A stretch of 64,000 nt of DNA from Streptomyces narbonensis (GCF_014649015.1 NZ_BMSF01000024.1:1-64000), one strand, 5' to 3'. Positions 15,318-24,548 are shown, counted from the stretch's first letter. Numbers and translations: made by a program. Notes: generated by a model from the letters alone, not told the origin.

Positions 15318-16823
15318 AACGGTACCGAAGCGGTCCCGCAGCTCGCGCTTGAGGATCTTGCCGCTCGCGTTGCGCGGCAGGTCCGGGGTGAAGTGGACGC
15401 GCTTCGGGGCCTTGAAGTGGGCGAGCTTCTCGCGTGCGTGCGCGAGGAGTTCGGCCTCCGTGACCCCGCCGCGCGGGACGACCACGGCCGTGACGGCCTC
15501 GATCCAGCGCTCGTCGGGGAGGCCGATCACGGCCACCTCGGCAACGCCCGGGTGGGTGTACAGGGCGTCCTCGACCTGGCGTGAGGCGACGAGCACTCCC
15601 CCGGAGTTGATGACGTCCTTCACCCGGTCGACGATGGTGAGGAAGCCCTCGGCGTCGCGCACGGCGAGGTCTCCCGAGTGGAACCAGCCGCCTCTGAAGG
15701 CCTCCTTGGTCTCCTCCGGTTTGCGCCAGTAGCCGTCGCACAGCTGCGGTGAGCGGTAGACGATCTCCCCGGCGGTGCCGTCGGGCACGTCGTTCCCGTC
15801 CTCGTCGACGACCCGGGCCTCGACATGGCGGACGGGCCTGCCGCAGGAGTCCATCCGGCCCTCGTGCTCCTCGGGCCCGAGGACGGTGGCGAGGGGGCCG
15901 ATCTCGGACTGGCCGAAGCAGTTGTAGAAGCGCAGGCCGGGGAGCCGTGCCCGCAGCCGTTCGAGTACCGGTACGGGCATGATCGAGGCCCCGTAATAGG
16001 CCTTGCGCAGCGCGGACAGGTCACGGCCGGAGAAGTCCGGGTGGTTGGCGAGGCCGATCCAGACGGTCGGCGGTGCGAAGAAGCTGTCGGCGCGGCCCGC
16101 CTCGACGAGGTCGAAGAGGACGGCCGCGTCGGGACCGTCGACGATCGTGTTCTCCGCGCCGACGGCGAGATAGGGCAGCAGGAAGACGTGCATCTGCGCC
16201 GAGTGGTAGAGCGGCAGCGCGTGCACGGGCCGGTCGTCCTCGCGCAGGTCGAGGGCCTCCACGGCGCTCGCGTACTCGTGGACGAGCGCGCGATGGGTCA
16301 TCATCGCGCCCTTGGGCAGGGCGGTCGTGCCCGAGGTGTAGAGCAGCTGGACGTACTCGCGGGCGTCGCGGTCGGTGTCGTACTCCTCCGGTACGGCGAG
16401 CGCGTCGAGGAGCGAACCGGGCGCGTCCCGCAGCGGCTTGACCGCGAAGCCGTCCGGGACGCGGTCCACGAGGGCGGGGTCGGCGAGGACGAGCGAGGTC
16501 TCCGACTGCTCCAGGAGGTACGCGAGGTCGTCGCCGGTCAGATGGTGGTTGACCGGCACGTGGATCAGGCCGGCCCGCGCGCAGGCGAGGAACGCGATGA
16601 GGTAGGCGTCCGAGTTGTGGCCGTAGGTCGCGACGCGGGCGGACTCGGGCAGGCCGAGGCCGTGGTGCGGCTCCCGCAGGACGGCGGCGGCGGTCGTGAC
16701 GGCCTCGTCCAGCTCGGCGTACGTCCAGGTCCGGTCGGCGTACCGGACGGCGACGCGGTCCGGGACGCGCTGGGCGCTCATGCGCAGCACGCCGTCGACG
16801 GTGCGGCTGAGGAGTCGTTCCAT
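15315..16823 (-). CDS. AMP-dependent acyl-CoA synthetase (FadD family)
   Basis: This 502-residue ligase has VQLLYTSGTTALPKGAMMTH as P-loop, FYNCFGQSEIGPLATVLG, GWFHSGDLAVRDAEGFLTIVDRVKDVINSGGVLVASRQVED and the catalytic-Lys end PRNASGKILKRELRDRFG. The start is the ATG at 16823 (MERLLSRTVDG), with GAGG upstream; the frame extends to 16859. It resembles FadD3/FadD13-type medium- to long-chain or polycyclic acid ligases, but the substrate cannot be read from sequence. It converges on the VOC gene and diverges from the secreted acylase. Confidence 0.85.
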   Translation of the reverse strand: MERLLSRTVDGVLRMSAQRVPDRVAVRYADRTWTYAELDEAVTTAAAVLREPHHGLGLPESARVATYGHNSDAYLIAFLACARAGLIHVPVNHHLTGDDLAYLLEQSETSLVLADPALVDRVPDGFAVKPLRDAPGSLLDALAVPEEYDTDRDAREYVQLLYTSGTTALPKGAMMTHRALVHEYASAVEALDLREDDRPVHALPLYHSAQMHVFLLPYLAVGAENTIVDGPDAAVLFDLVEAGRADSFFAPPTVWIGLANHPDFSGRDLSALRKAYYGASIMPVPVLERLRARLPGLRFYNCFGQSEIGPLATVLGPEEHEGRMDSCGRPVRHVEARVVDEDGNDVPDGTAGEIVYRSPQLCDGYWRKPEETKEAFRGGWFHSGDLAVRDAEGFLTIVDRVKDVINSGGVLVASRQVEDALYTHPGVAEVAVIGLPDERWIEAVTAVVVPRGGVTEAELLAHAREKLAHFKAPKRVHFTPDLPRNASGKILKRELRDRFGTV

Positions 16824-16921
16824 GCCGTGATCCTCGGCGCGGGCCGGGCGGAAGGTCAAGTACCGTGCGGCGCGTCGTACATACCCCCGGCCTCACCCGA
16901 CCTCGGATACCGAACGGGATG

Positions 16922-16927
16922 TTGACA
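16922..16927 (+). promoter_or_regulatory. Candidate -35 box of the acylase gene
   Basis: A perfect TTGACA stands 65 bases before the TTG start of the acylase gene. No good -10 box is seen 16-19 bases downstream, so the promoter is only tentative. Confidence 0.3.
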
Positions 16928-16991
16928 AGCGGGTCACCCGGCTGCGTGCATGGTCCAACCAGCAGTGCGCATCCGTCCGTTGGGAGGCACC

Positions 16992-19394
16992 TTGCACCTC
17001 CGCACCCGCTTGACCCGTCTGAAACACCTGGCGCTCACCGGCGCGGCACTCGCCGTCGTCACCGCTTCCCTGCCCGGCGCGGCGGCGGCCGACTCCGAGG
17101 ACCGGGGCGGTCACCGGCCGTCCGACCGGGGCCTGTCGGCAGTCATCCGGTACACCGAGTTCGGCATCCCGCACATCGTGGCGAAGGACTACGCGAACCT
17201 CGGCTTCGGCACGGGCTGGGCCCAGGCCGCCGACCAGGTCTGCGTCCTCGCCGACGGCTTCCTGACCGTGAACGGCGAGCGCTCCCGGTACTTCGGCCCG
17301 GACGCCGCCCCGGACGGCTCGCTGTCCTCGGCCGCCACCAACGTCTCCAGCGATCTGTACTTCCGTGGCGTCAAGGACGCAGGGACGGTCGACGAGCTGC
17401 TCCGGACGCCCGCGCCGGCCGGTCCGAGCCGCGAACTCAAGGAGCTGATGCGCGGGTGGGCGGCCGGTTACAACGCCTGGCTGCGGAAGAACCGGATCAC
17501 GGACCCCGCCTGCGCCGGCGCCGACTGGGTCCGCCCGGTGAGCGGGCTCGACGTGGCCCGGCGCGGCTTCGCCGTCTCGGTGCTCGGCGGACAGGGCCGG
17601 GCCGTGGACGGCATCACCGCCGCGAAGCCGCCCGCTGCGCCCGCCCCCTCCGCGCCCACGAGCGCCCCGGATCCGGCGCGCACCGCCGAGGCCGCCCGGG
17701 CGCTGTTCGCCGCCGAGAACGCCACCATGGGCTCCAACGCCGTCGCGTTCTCCGGGGCCACGACGGCCGACGGGCGCGGGCTGCTCCTCGGCAATCCGCA
17801 CTACCCCTGGCAGGGCGGCCGCCGCTTCTGGCAGTCCCAGCAGACCATCCCGGGCGAGCTGAACGTCTCGGGGGCCTCGCTCCTCGGCACGACGGTCGTC
17901 AACATCGGCTTCAACGACAAGGTGGCCTGGAGCCACACCGTCGCCACCGGAGTGCCGCTCAACCTCCACCAGCTGACGCTCGCCCCCGGCGATCCGACCT
18001 CCTATCTGGTGGACGGGCGCCCCGAGCGGATGACCGCGCGCACGGTCACCGTCCCGGTCAAGGACGGCACCCCCGTCACCCGTACCCAGTGGTGGACCCG
18101 GTACGGCCCGGTCGTCGGCGGCCTCGGAGCGCAGCTCCCGCTGCCGTGGACGGGCACGACGGCGTACGCGCTCAACGACCCCAACGCGGCCAACCTGCGC
18201 GGTTCCGACACGGCGCTCGGCTTCGGCAAGGCGCGCTCGACGCGGGACGTCGCCGACACCCTGCGCCGCACCCAGGGCCTTCCCTGGGTCAACACGATCG
18301 CGGCCGACTCGGCCGGCCACTCCTACTTCAGCCAGTCGCAGGTGCTCCCCCGGATCACCGACGAGCTCGCCCAGCGCTGCTCGACGCCGCTGGGCCGGGC
18401 CACCTATCCGGCCTCGGGCGTCGCGGTGCTCGACGGTTCGCGCTCCGACTGCGCGCTCGGTTCGGACCCGGACGCGGTCCAGCCGGGGACCTTCGGTCCG
18501 GCGCGGATGCCGGTGCTGCGGGACACTCCGTACGTCGAGAACTCCAACGACAGCGCCTGGCTGACCAATGCCGACCGGCCGCTGACCGGTTACGAGCGGG
18601 TCTTCGGCAACGTCGCGACCCAGCGCTCGCTGCGCACCCGGGGCGGGGTCGAGGACGTGGCGGCGATGGCGGACCGGGGGCGGCTGACGGTGGCCGACCT
18701 CCAGCGACAGCAGTTCGCCAACCGCGCTCCGGCGGGTGACCTGGCGGCGGCCGATGTCGCCGCGGCCTGCACGGCGGCGCTGCCGGACGATCCCGAGGCC
18801 TGCCGGGTGATCGGGGCCTGGGACAGGACGGTGGACTCCGAGAGCAGGGGTGCGCTGTTCTTCGACCGGTTCTGGCGGAAGTTCGCCGCTTCGGTGCCGC
18901 AGGCCGAGCAGTGGAAGGTGCCGTTCTCGGCGGCGGACCCGGTCCGGACCCCGCACACGGTGAACACGGCCGCGCCGGGCTTCGCGAAGGCGCTGCGGGA
19001 CGCGGCGGCGGAGCTCCGGGCGGCTGGGATCCCGCTGGACGCGCCGCTCGGAGCCCACCAGTTCGTCGTGCGGAACGGGGAGCGCATCCCGGTGAGCGGC
19101 GGGACCGAGTCGCTGGGCGTCTGGAACAAGACGGAGCCCGTGTGGAACGCGGCCGGCGGCGGCTACGTGGAGGTCGCGCACGGGACGAGCCACGTCCAGG
19201 CGGTCGGCTGGGACGGGCGCCGGTGTCCGGTGGCCCGCACCCTGCTGACGTACTCCCAGTCCTCGAACCCGGCGTCGCCGCACTACAGCGACCAGACCCG
19301 GTTGTACGCGGGCGAGCGCTGGGTGACCTCCCGTTTCTGCGAGAAGGACATCCTGCGCTCGCCGGCGCTGCGGGTGGTGGTCGTCAGGGGCTGA
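16992..19394 (+). CDS. Secreted penicillin-acylase-family Ntn hydrolase
   Basis: An 800-residue precursor exported by a signal peptide (LRTRLTRLKHLALTGAALAVV... ending near AAAADS). Family members cleave themselves into alpha and beta chains and hydrolyse amides such as penicillins, acyl-homoserine lactones or cyclic lipopeptides. The new N-terminal nucleophile is Ser248 in ATMG|SNAVAF; a Pro/Ala-rich spacer precedes it. NDSAWLTNADRPLTGYERVFG supplies the oxyanion/Asn region of the beta chain. The TTG start at 16992 is preceded by GGGAGG and gives a proper signal peptide; the ATG at 16950 would add 14 residues in front. Length suits the aculeacin/lipopeptide acylase group. The last 11 bases overlap the converging antiporter gene. 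Confidence 0.87.
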   Translation: MHLRTRLTRLKHLALTGAALAVVTASLPGAAAADSEDRGGHRPSDRGLSAVIRYTEFGIPHIVAKDYANLGFGTGWAQAADQVCVLADGFLTVNGERSRYFGPDAAPDGSLSSAATNVSSDLYFRGVKDAGTVDELLRTPAPAGPSRELKELMRGWAAGYNAWLRKNRITDPACAGADWVRPVSGLDVARRGFAVSVLGGQGRAVDGITAAKPPAAPAPSAPTSAPDPARTAEAARALFAAENATMGSNAVAFSGATTADGRGLLLGNPHYPWQGGRRFWQSQQTIPGELNVSGASLLGTTVVNIGFNDKVAWSHTVATGVPLNLHQLTLAPGDPTSYLVDGRPERMTARTVTVPVKDGTPVTRTQWWTRYGPVVGGLGAQLPLPWTGTTAYALNDPNAANLRGSDTALGFGKARSTRDVADTLRRTQGLPWVNTIAADSAGHSYFSQSQVLPRITDELAQRCSTPLGRATYPASGVAVLDGSRSDCALGSDPDAVQPGTFGPARMPVLRDTPYVENSNDSAWLTNADRPLTGYERVFGNVATQRSLRTRGGVEDVAAMADRGRLTVADLQRQQFANRAPAGDLAAADVAAACTAALPDDPEACRVIGAWDRTVDSESRGALFFDRFWRKFAASVPQAEQWKVPFSAADPVRTPHTVNTAAPGFAKALRDAAAELRAAGIPLDAPLGAHQFVVRNGERIPVSGGTESLGVWNKTEPVWNAAGGGYVEVAHGTSHVQAVGWDGRRCPVARTLLTYSQSSNPASPHYSDQTRLYAGERWVTSRFCEKDILRSPALRVVVVRG

Positions 19395-20490
19395 ACGAGA
19401 GGAAGACGAAGGCGGCGAAGATCGCGAGATGGACGCCGCCCTGGAGGAGCGTGGCCCGTCCGGGCACCACGGTCAGGGCGCTCACCACACCGGTGAGGAC
19501 GAGCAGGACCATGTGGATCGGCCCAAGGCCCAGGACCAGGGGTCCGGACAGCCAGATCGAGGCGAGCGCGATCGCCGGAATCGTCAGGCCGATGCTGGCG
19601 ATCGCGGAGCCGTACGCGAGGTTGAGACTGGTCTGCATGCGGTCGCGGCGGGCCGCGCGGACGGCGGCGAGGGTCTCGGGCAGCAGCACCATCAGGGCGA
19701 TGACGACACCGACGACCGCCTTGGGCAGGCCCGCGGACTGGACGCCGTCCTCGATGGTGGGCGAGATCAGCTTGGCGTTGCCGACGACCGCGACGAGGGC
19801 GACGAGGAGGAGGCCCAGGCTGGTCCAGGTCTCGCGCCGGGTCGGCGGATCCGCGTGGTCGTCCTCCGAGTCGTGGCCGGGGCGCGGCACCGGCAGGAAG
19901 TAGTCCCGGTGCCGGACGGTCTGGACGGCGACGAACACGCCGTACAGGCAGAGGGAGGCGACGGCGGCGAAGGCGAGCTGGACGCCGGAGAACTCGGGGC
20001 CCGGATGGCTGGTGGTGAAGGTCGGCAGGACCAGCGTCATCGTGGCGAGGGTGCAGACGGTGGCGAGCGCGCCGCCCGAGCCTTCGGCGTTGAAGACGGC
20101 GACGCGGTTGCGGAGCGCACCGACGAGGAGGGACAGTCCGACGATGCCGTTGCAGGTGATCATGACGGCGGCGAAGACGGTGTCCCGCGCATAGGTCGAG
20201 GTCTTCTCACCGCCTCCCACCATCAGCGAGACGATGAGTCCCACCTCGATCACCGTGACGGCCACGGCGAGGACGAGCGAGCCGTACGGTTCACCCACCC
20301 GGTGGGCGATGACCTCGGCGTGGTGGACGGCCGCGAGGACGGCGGCCATGAGGCAGAGCGCGATGAGCCCGACGGCGAAGCCCGGGAGGTCCCGCCCCCA
20401 GGCCGCGACAAGCACAAGCGCCGCCACCACCGGCCCCCAGGTGGTCCACTGCCGTGTCAATGACGCCGTGCTCGAACTCATGATCCGCAT
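19384..20490 (-). CDS. chaA: Ca2+/H+ antiporter (ChaA-like)
   Basis: The 368-residue inner-membrane protein has about eleven hydrophobic helices in two halves joined by a charged loop (HDSEDDHADPPTRRETW). Each half has an acidic alpha repeat of the CaCA family: HHAEVIAHRVGEPYGSLVLAVAVTVIEV and MVLLPETLAAVRAARRDRMQTSLNLAYGSAIASIG. These Glu residues bind the exchanged cation. It should export Ca2+ (possibly Na+ or K+) for protons. An internal ATG three codons in is an equally good start. It overlaps the acylase gene end by 11 bases. Confidence 0.85.
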   Translation of the reverse strand: MRIMSSSTASLTRQWTTWGPVVAALVLVAAWGRDLPGFAVGLIALCLMAAVLAAVHHAEVIAHRVGEPYGSLVLAVAVTVIEVGLIVSLMVGGGEKTSTYARDTVFAAVMITCNGIVGLSLLVGALRNRVAVFNAEGSGGALATVCTLATMTLVLPTFTTSHPGPEFSGVQLAFAAVASLCLYGVFVAVQTVRHRDYFLPVPRPGHDSEDDHADPPTRRETWTSLGLLLVALVAVVGNAKLISPTIEDGVQSAGLPKAVVGVVIALMVLLPETLAAVRAARRDRMQTSLNLAYGSAIASIGLTIPAIALASIWLSGPLVLGLGPIHMVLLVLTGVVSALTVVPGRATLLQGGVHLAIFAAFVFLSFSP

Positions 20491-20522
20491 CCTGCCACAA
20501 AGGGGGCTTTCGCCCGGTTCGG

Positions 20523-20579
20523 TCAGTCCAAGGGGTCGCTGAGGGTGCGCTCGTACGCCGTGAGGGTCTCCAGGAACAT
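20523..20579 (-). pseudogene. Short C-terminal gene fragment
   Basis: A leftward frame ends MFLETLTAYERTLSDPLD and stops at 20523. Upstream the frame has no recognisable protein, and a different fragment on the other strand begins at about 20590. It looks like the surviving tail of a lost gene. The family is not recognised. Confidence 0.3.
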
Positions 20580-20589
20580 CCGCCGCCGC

Positions 20590-20717
20590 GCCCCGCGCCG
20601 GCGGTCCTCCGGACCGAGGTGGACCGGCTGGCGACCCGACTGGAGGAGCACGTCACGTACGAGGAGGCGCAGTTGGTCCCGGCGCTCACCCGCACGCGGG
20701 CCGTGCCTGGGACGTGA
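20590..20717 (+). pseudogene. C-terminal remnant of a hemerythrin-like protein
   Basis: The frame reads TEVDRLATRLEEHVTYEEAQLVPAL and stops at 20717. The pattern LxxHxxxEExxLxPAL is the last helix of hemerythrin/HHE domains, whose His and Glu bind a di-iron centre. The first three helices are missing. Together with the adjoining leftward tail it marks a deletion joint between the antiporter and SRPBCC genes. Confidence 0.5.
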
Positions 20718-20730
20718 CCCCGCACGCGGG

Positions 20731-21399
20731 TCAGTGCTCCAGGCCCCGGGCGGGGGCTTCGGCGGCGGCCTTCAGGTCCCGCAGCCACGCTTCGAGGCCC
20801 CCACGGAGGAGCGCGCTCGCGGTGGGCACGTCCGCTTCGACCTGGGGGCCCGTGTGGGTCTCCTCGGTGCTGACCCGCACACCGCCCTTGACCTCGGTGA
20901 AGTTCCACACGTGGACGCCGTCGATGTGCAGCCCGTCGCCGATCGCGGGGCCGGTCCAGCGGATGCACGTGTGGTGCTTGATCTGCCGCACGGTCGAGGT
21001 GATGTCCAGACTGGTGGCGGGGATGGAGGGAATGGGCGGGATCGGCAGTGTCCACCGGAAGGCCGAACCCCTGCGGAGGGGGCCGTGACCGAGGCGTTCG
21101 ACGGACTCGACGGGGGCCTGCCAGGACGGCCAGCTCTCCACGTCGGTCTGGAGCTTCCAGACGGTGCGCATCGGAGCGTTGATCACGATCTCGGTGCGGT
21201 GGCGAACGAGGGCGTCGGGGGCGACGCCTTCCCCGCGGCAGGTGAGGGACGCCCGGGAGCCGACTGAAGCACCGGCGGGAGCGGCGGCGGTACCGAGCAG
21301 GCCGAGGACGACCGGGACGGTGACGAGGGCCGCGCGGATGACGGCGCGGCGGGCGCCGGAGGTGTGGCGAGTGCTGCGGGGACTGCGGGTGCCGGACAT
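20731..21399 (-). CDS. Secreted SRPBCC-domain protein
   Basis: About 222 residues from the ATG at 21399, with AGGAG six bases upstream. A signal peptide is clear: basic start (RRAVIRAALVTV...) and a core ending near AGA-SVG. The rest is a START/Bet v1-like (SRPBCC) fold: TEIVINAPMRTVWKLQTDVESWPSWQAPVESVE, ...FTEVKGGVRVSTEETH and a C-terminal helix LEAWLRDLKAAAEA. These folds bind hydrophobic ligands; the ligand here is unknown. It diverges from a TetR gene, which probably regulates it. Confidence 0.75.
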   Translation of the reverse strand: MSGTRSPRSTRHTSGARRAVIRAALVTVPVVLGLLGTAAAPAGASVGSRASLTCRGEGVAPDALVRHRTEIVINAPMRTVWKLQTDVESWPSWQAPVESVERLGHGPLRRGSAFRWTLPIPPIPSIPATSLDITSTVRQIKHHTCIRWTGPAIGDGLHIDGVHVWNFTEVKGGVRVSTEETHTGPQVEADVPTASALLRGGLEAWLRDLKAAAEAPARGLEH

Positions 21400-21445
21400 G
21401 GAGTTCTCCTCTGTCGGTCGAGTTCGCGAGAGCATCACGCTTTCG

Positions 21446-21520
21446 TTAGAGGTTGTAACTCGCCGCCCGGTGACGGGTCAACGGGTGCGTGATAACTTCT
21501 CGCCAACCCTTGAGGTTGTA
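21446..21520. promoter_or_regulatory. Repeated GAGGTTGTA elements before the TetR gene
   Basis: GAGGTTGTA occurs at 21449-21457 and again at 21512-21520 in the 149-base gap between the SRPBCC gene and the TetR gene. The first copy is also flanked by GTTA...TAAC arms. Two such copies in a divergent TetR promoter are good candidates for its own operator. Confidence 0.4.
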
Positions 21521-21548
21521 GCAGGGATGAGCGGCGAGGAGGCGGGCG

Positions 21549-22196
21549 ATGGCGACGACGGGCACGGACTCCCCACGGGAGCGCTATCGGGCCCAGGTGC
21601 GGGCGGAGATCACGCGGCACGCCTGGGAACAGATGGCCACGGCGGGAGCCTCGGCGCTCTCCCTCAACGCGATCGCCAAGCAGATGGGCATGAGCGGACC
21701 GGCGCTCTACCGCTACTTCGCCAGCCGCGACGACCTGATCACCGAGCTCGTCCGGGAGGCGTACCGAAGTCTCGCCGACACGCTGCACGAGGCCTCGGCT
21801 GCCGGTGCCGACCTGTCCGGCCTCGCCCACGCCCTGCGCGACTGGGCCCTGACGGACCCACATCGGTACTTCCTGGTCTACGGCACGCCCGTGCCCGGCT
21901 ACCAGGCGCCCGCCGACACCACCGCCATCTCCTCCGAGATCATGACGACGCTGCTCGACGCGTGCGCGGCGCTCCCCCGTGCGGGCGCGGCGACCTCCTT
22001 CGACAGCCACCTGGAGGACCACCGCGACTGGGCCGCGGGACACCACGCCCCGTCCGGGGCCCTCCACCGGTTCCTGACCTTCTGGACCCGCCTGCACGGC
22101 GTCCTGTCACTGGAACTCGCCGGCCACTTCACGGGCATGGGTTTCGATCCGGCCCGGCTCTTCGCGGCCGAACTGGACGAGCTGATGAGCAGCTGA
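21549..22196 (+). CDS. TetR/AcrR-family regulator
   Basis: The 215-residue protein has the N-terminal helix-turn-helix: ITRHAWEQMATAGASALSLNAIAKQMGMSGPALYRYFASRDDLITELV (about 21-68). The C-terminal ligand domain includes LRDWALTDPHRYFLVYGTPVPGY and LHGVLSLELAGHF, as in the TetR_C_33-like group. It diverges from the secreted SRPBCC gene and likely represses it and itself through the GAGGTTGTA repeats. The effector is unknown. Confidence 0.85.
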   Translation: MATTGTDSPRERYRAQVRAEITRHAWEQMATAGASALSLNAIAKQMGMSGPALYRYFASRDDLITELVREAYRSLADTLHEASAAGADLSGLAHALRDWALTDPHRYFLVYGTPVPGYQAPADTTAISSEIMTTLLDACAALPRAGAATSFDSHLEDHRDWAAGHHAPSGALHRFLTFWTRLHGVLSLELAGHFTGMGFDPARLFAAELDELMSS

Positions 22197-22199
22197 CCC

Positions 22200-22919
22200 C
22201 TACGGTGTGCGGAAGCCGCGGAAGGTCACGTGCTTGCGGGTCTCGAAGCCGAGCTTCTCGTAGAGGGCGATCGCGCCGGTGTTCGCCTCGGCCACGTGGA
22301 GGAAGGCACCTTCGCCCCGCGACTCGATGCGTGCCGCGAGCGCGCCCACCAGGCGGGCGGCGTGGCCCTGCCCGCGGGCCTCGGGCGCGGTGCAGACCGC
22401 ACTGATCTCGGTCCACCCAGGGGGCCGGAGCCGCTCGCCGGCCATGGCCACCAGGGCGCCCTTCTCACGGATGCCGAGGTAGGTGCCGAGTTCGGGGGTC
22501 CGGGACCAGAAGGGCCCGGGCCGCGTCCGCTCGACCAGGTCCAGCATCTCGGGCACGCTCTCCGCGCCCAGCTCGACCACGCCGTCGTCCGCCGCGTCTC
22601 CGCGAGTCGCGGACGCGGCACCGTCCGGCCGGATCATCTGGCGGCCTTCCAGGACGAAGACGGGCTCCCAGTGCGAAGGCGGGAGCACCGGGCAGCTGAA
22701 CATGTCGGCGAAGGCGTCCCGGCCGAGGAGTTCGGTGAGGTCGTCCCACCGCGCCGGGTCCGGGTCGGTGGACACGGCGGCGAAGGTCGAGACGTCCGAC
22801 AGATAGGTGACGGCGCGGCCGACGCTGCGCGCGAGATGGGCATGACGGCCCCGGAGGGACTCGCCCACGGGGTCGTCCAGTACGGAGTCGTCCAGAACGA
22901 ACGGATCGCGGCCCACCAT
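22200..22919 (-). CDS. GNAT-family N-acetyltransferase (FR47-like)
   Basis: The 239-residue protein ends in a GNAT domain: AMAGERLRPPGWTEISAVCTAPEARGQGHAARLVGALAARI, then AEANTGAIALYEKLGFETRKHVTFRGF. The N-terminal half (about 1-110) is the variable domain typical of FR47-like proteins. It converges on the TetR gene with a three-base gap. Acetyl-CoA is the donor; the acceptor is unknown. Confidence 0.8.
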   Translation of the reverse strand: MVGRDPFVLDDSVLDDPVGESLRGRHAHLARSVGRAVTYLSDVSTFAAVSTDPDPARWDDLTELLGRDAFADMFSCPVLPPSHWEPVFVLEGRQMIRPDGAASATRGDAADDGVVELGAESVPEMLDLVERTRPGPFWSRTPELGTYLGIREKGALVAMAGERLRPPGWTEISAVCTAPEARGQGHAARLVGALAARIESRGEGAFLHVAEANTGAIALYEKLGFETRKHVTFRGFRTP

Positions 22920-22991
22920 CGTGTCGTCCCTCTCGAGCTCCGTGCCGAACGGTGAGGCGGTCGCCTGGGGAGACCGCCTCGCGCACGAAGT

Positions 22992-24548
22992 CTAGAGCGG
23001 ACGGTCGTGACCCTCCCAATACGGGTCGCGCAGACGGCGCTTGTACAGCTTGCCGTTGGGGTCGCGGGGCATGGTGGTGACGAAGTCGAGCGTCCTGGGG
23101 CGCTTGAAGCCTGCCAGGCGGTCGCCGCAGTGGGTCAGGATCTCGTCGGCGAGCGCGGGCCCGGGCTCGTACCCCTCGGCCGCCTCGACGACCGCCTTGA
23201 CCTCCTCGCCCCAGTCGGCGTGCGGGATGCCGAAGGCCGCGGCGTCCGCGACGGCCGGGTGGGTGAGGAGCGCGGCCTCGATCTCGGCCGGGTAGATGTT
23301 GACCCCACCCGAGATGATCATGTCGATCTTGCGGTCACGGAGGAAGAGGTAGCCGTCCGCGTCGAGTACGCCGAGGTCGCCGACGGTGAAGAAGTCGCCG
23401 ATGCGGTTCTTCGCGGTCTTCGCCTCGTCCTTGTGGTACCGGAAGCCGCCGGTGTTCATCTTCAGGTAGACGGTGCCCAGTTCGCCGGGCGGCAGGCGCT
23501 TCCCGTCGTCGTCGAAGACGGCGAGCTCGCTGATCGGCCAGGCCCTGCCGACCGTGCCTGGCCTCTTCAGCCACTCCTCGGCGGTGGCGAAGGCTCCTCC
23601 GCCCTCGCTGGCCGCGTAGTACTCCTCGACGCTCCGGCCCCACCACTCGATCATCGCCCGCTTGACGTGCTCGGGGCAGGGCGCTGCGCCGTGGATGGCG
23701 TGGCGCATGGAGGAGACGTCGTAACGCTCGCGCACCTCGGCCGGAAGGGAGAGCAGCCGGTGGAACTGGGTGGGGACCATGTGGGTGTGGGTGCACGCGT
23801 ACCGGTCGATGAGCCGCAGCATCTCCTCCGGCGCCCACCGGTCCATCAGGACGAGCGGGTGCCCGATGTGCAGGGCCGCGGAGGCGAACTGCAGGACGGC
23901 CGTGTGGTAGAGCGGGGAGCAGACGAGGTGGACGTTGCCGTCGCCGGGCCGGATGCCGAAGATGCCGAGGAAGCCGCCGAGCGGGGTCTCCTCGGGGAGC
24001 CTGCCGGGCAGTGGGCGGCGGATCCCCCGGGGGCGTCCGGTGGTACCGGAGGTGTAGTTCATGACCCAGCCGAGCGTGCGGTCGGCGGGTGCGGCGTCGT
24101 CCTGGCCGTCGAGGAGTTCGGCGTACGGGCGGAATCCGGGGATCGGCCCGACGGCGTACCGGTGCGTGGCGGCGAGGCCGGCCTCGTCGGCGGCGAGGGT
24201 CACGGCCTCGGCGAAGCGCTCGTGGGCGAGCAGGACCTTCGCGCCGGAGTCGGCGACGATCCAGGCGATCTCGGGGCCGACGAAGTGGTGATTGACGGGG
24301 ACCAGGTAGAACCCGGCCTGGGTGGCGGCGAGATGGGCCGCGAAGAACTCGGGGCCGTTGGGCAGAACGACGGCGAAGGCGTCGCCGCGCTCCAGACCGG
24401 CGGCGCGCAGCCCGTGGACCAGCCGGTTGGCCTCGGCGTGCAGCCGCCCGGCGGTCCACTCCTCGCCGTCGGGGGCGACGAGCACCGTACGGCCGGGGTC
24501 GGCTGCCGCCTGGGCCCAGAATCCGGTGGGTGTGACCGACTGGCTCAT
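22992..24548 (-). CDS. AMP-dependent acyl-CoA synthetase
   Basis: The 518-residue ligase has the P-loop VMNYTSGTTGRPRGIRRPL, the motif EEYYAASEGGGAFATAEEW in place of the usual YG-TE, FFTVGDLGVLDADGYLFLRDRKIDMIISGGVNIYPAEIE and PRDPNGKLYKRRLRDPYW with the catalytic Lys. The EYYAASEGGG form is seen in a subgroup of actinobacterial fatty acyl- and steroid-acid ligases. The ATG overlaps the upstream nitronate monooxygenase stop by four bases (ATGA), so the two are translationally coupled. The operon promoter carries the TTTTCTGA-N7-TCAGATT palindrome. Confidence 0.87.
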   Translation of the reverse strand: MSQSVTPTGFWAQAAADPGRTVLVAPDGEEWTAGRLHAEANRLVHGLRAAGLERGDAFAVVLPNGPEFFAAHLAATQAGFYLVPVNHHFVGPEIAWIVADSGAKVLLAHERFAEAVTLAADEAGLAATHRYAVGPIPGFRPYAELLDGQDDAAPADRTLGWVMNYTSGTTGRPRGIRRPLPGRLPEETPLGGFLGIFGIRPGDGNVHLVCSPLYHTAVLQFASAALHIGHPLVLMDRWAPEEMLRLIDRYACTHTHMVPTQFHRLLSLPAEVRERYDVSSMRHAIHGAAPCPEHVKRAMIEWWGRSVEEYYAASEGGGAFATAEEWLKRPGTVGRAWPISELAVFDDDGKRLPPGELGTVYLKMNTGGFRYHKDEAKTAKNRIGDFFTVGDLGVLDADGYLFLRDRKIDMIISGGVNIYPAEIEAALLTHPAVADAAAFGIPHADWGEEVKAVVEAAEGYEPGPALADEILTHCGDRLAGFKRPRTLDFVTTMPRDPNGKLYKRRLRDPYWEGHDRPL

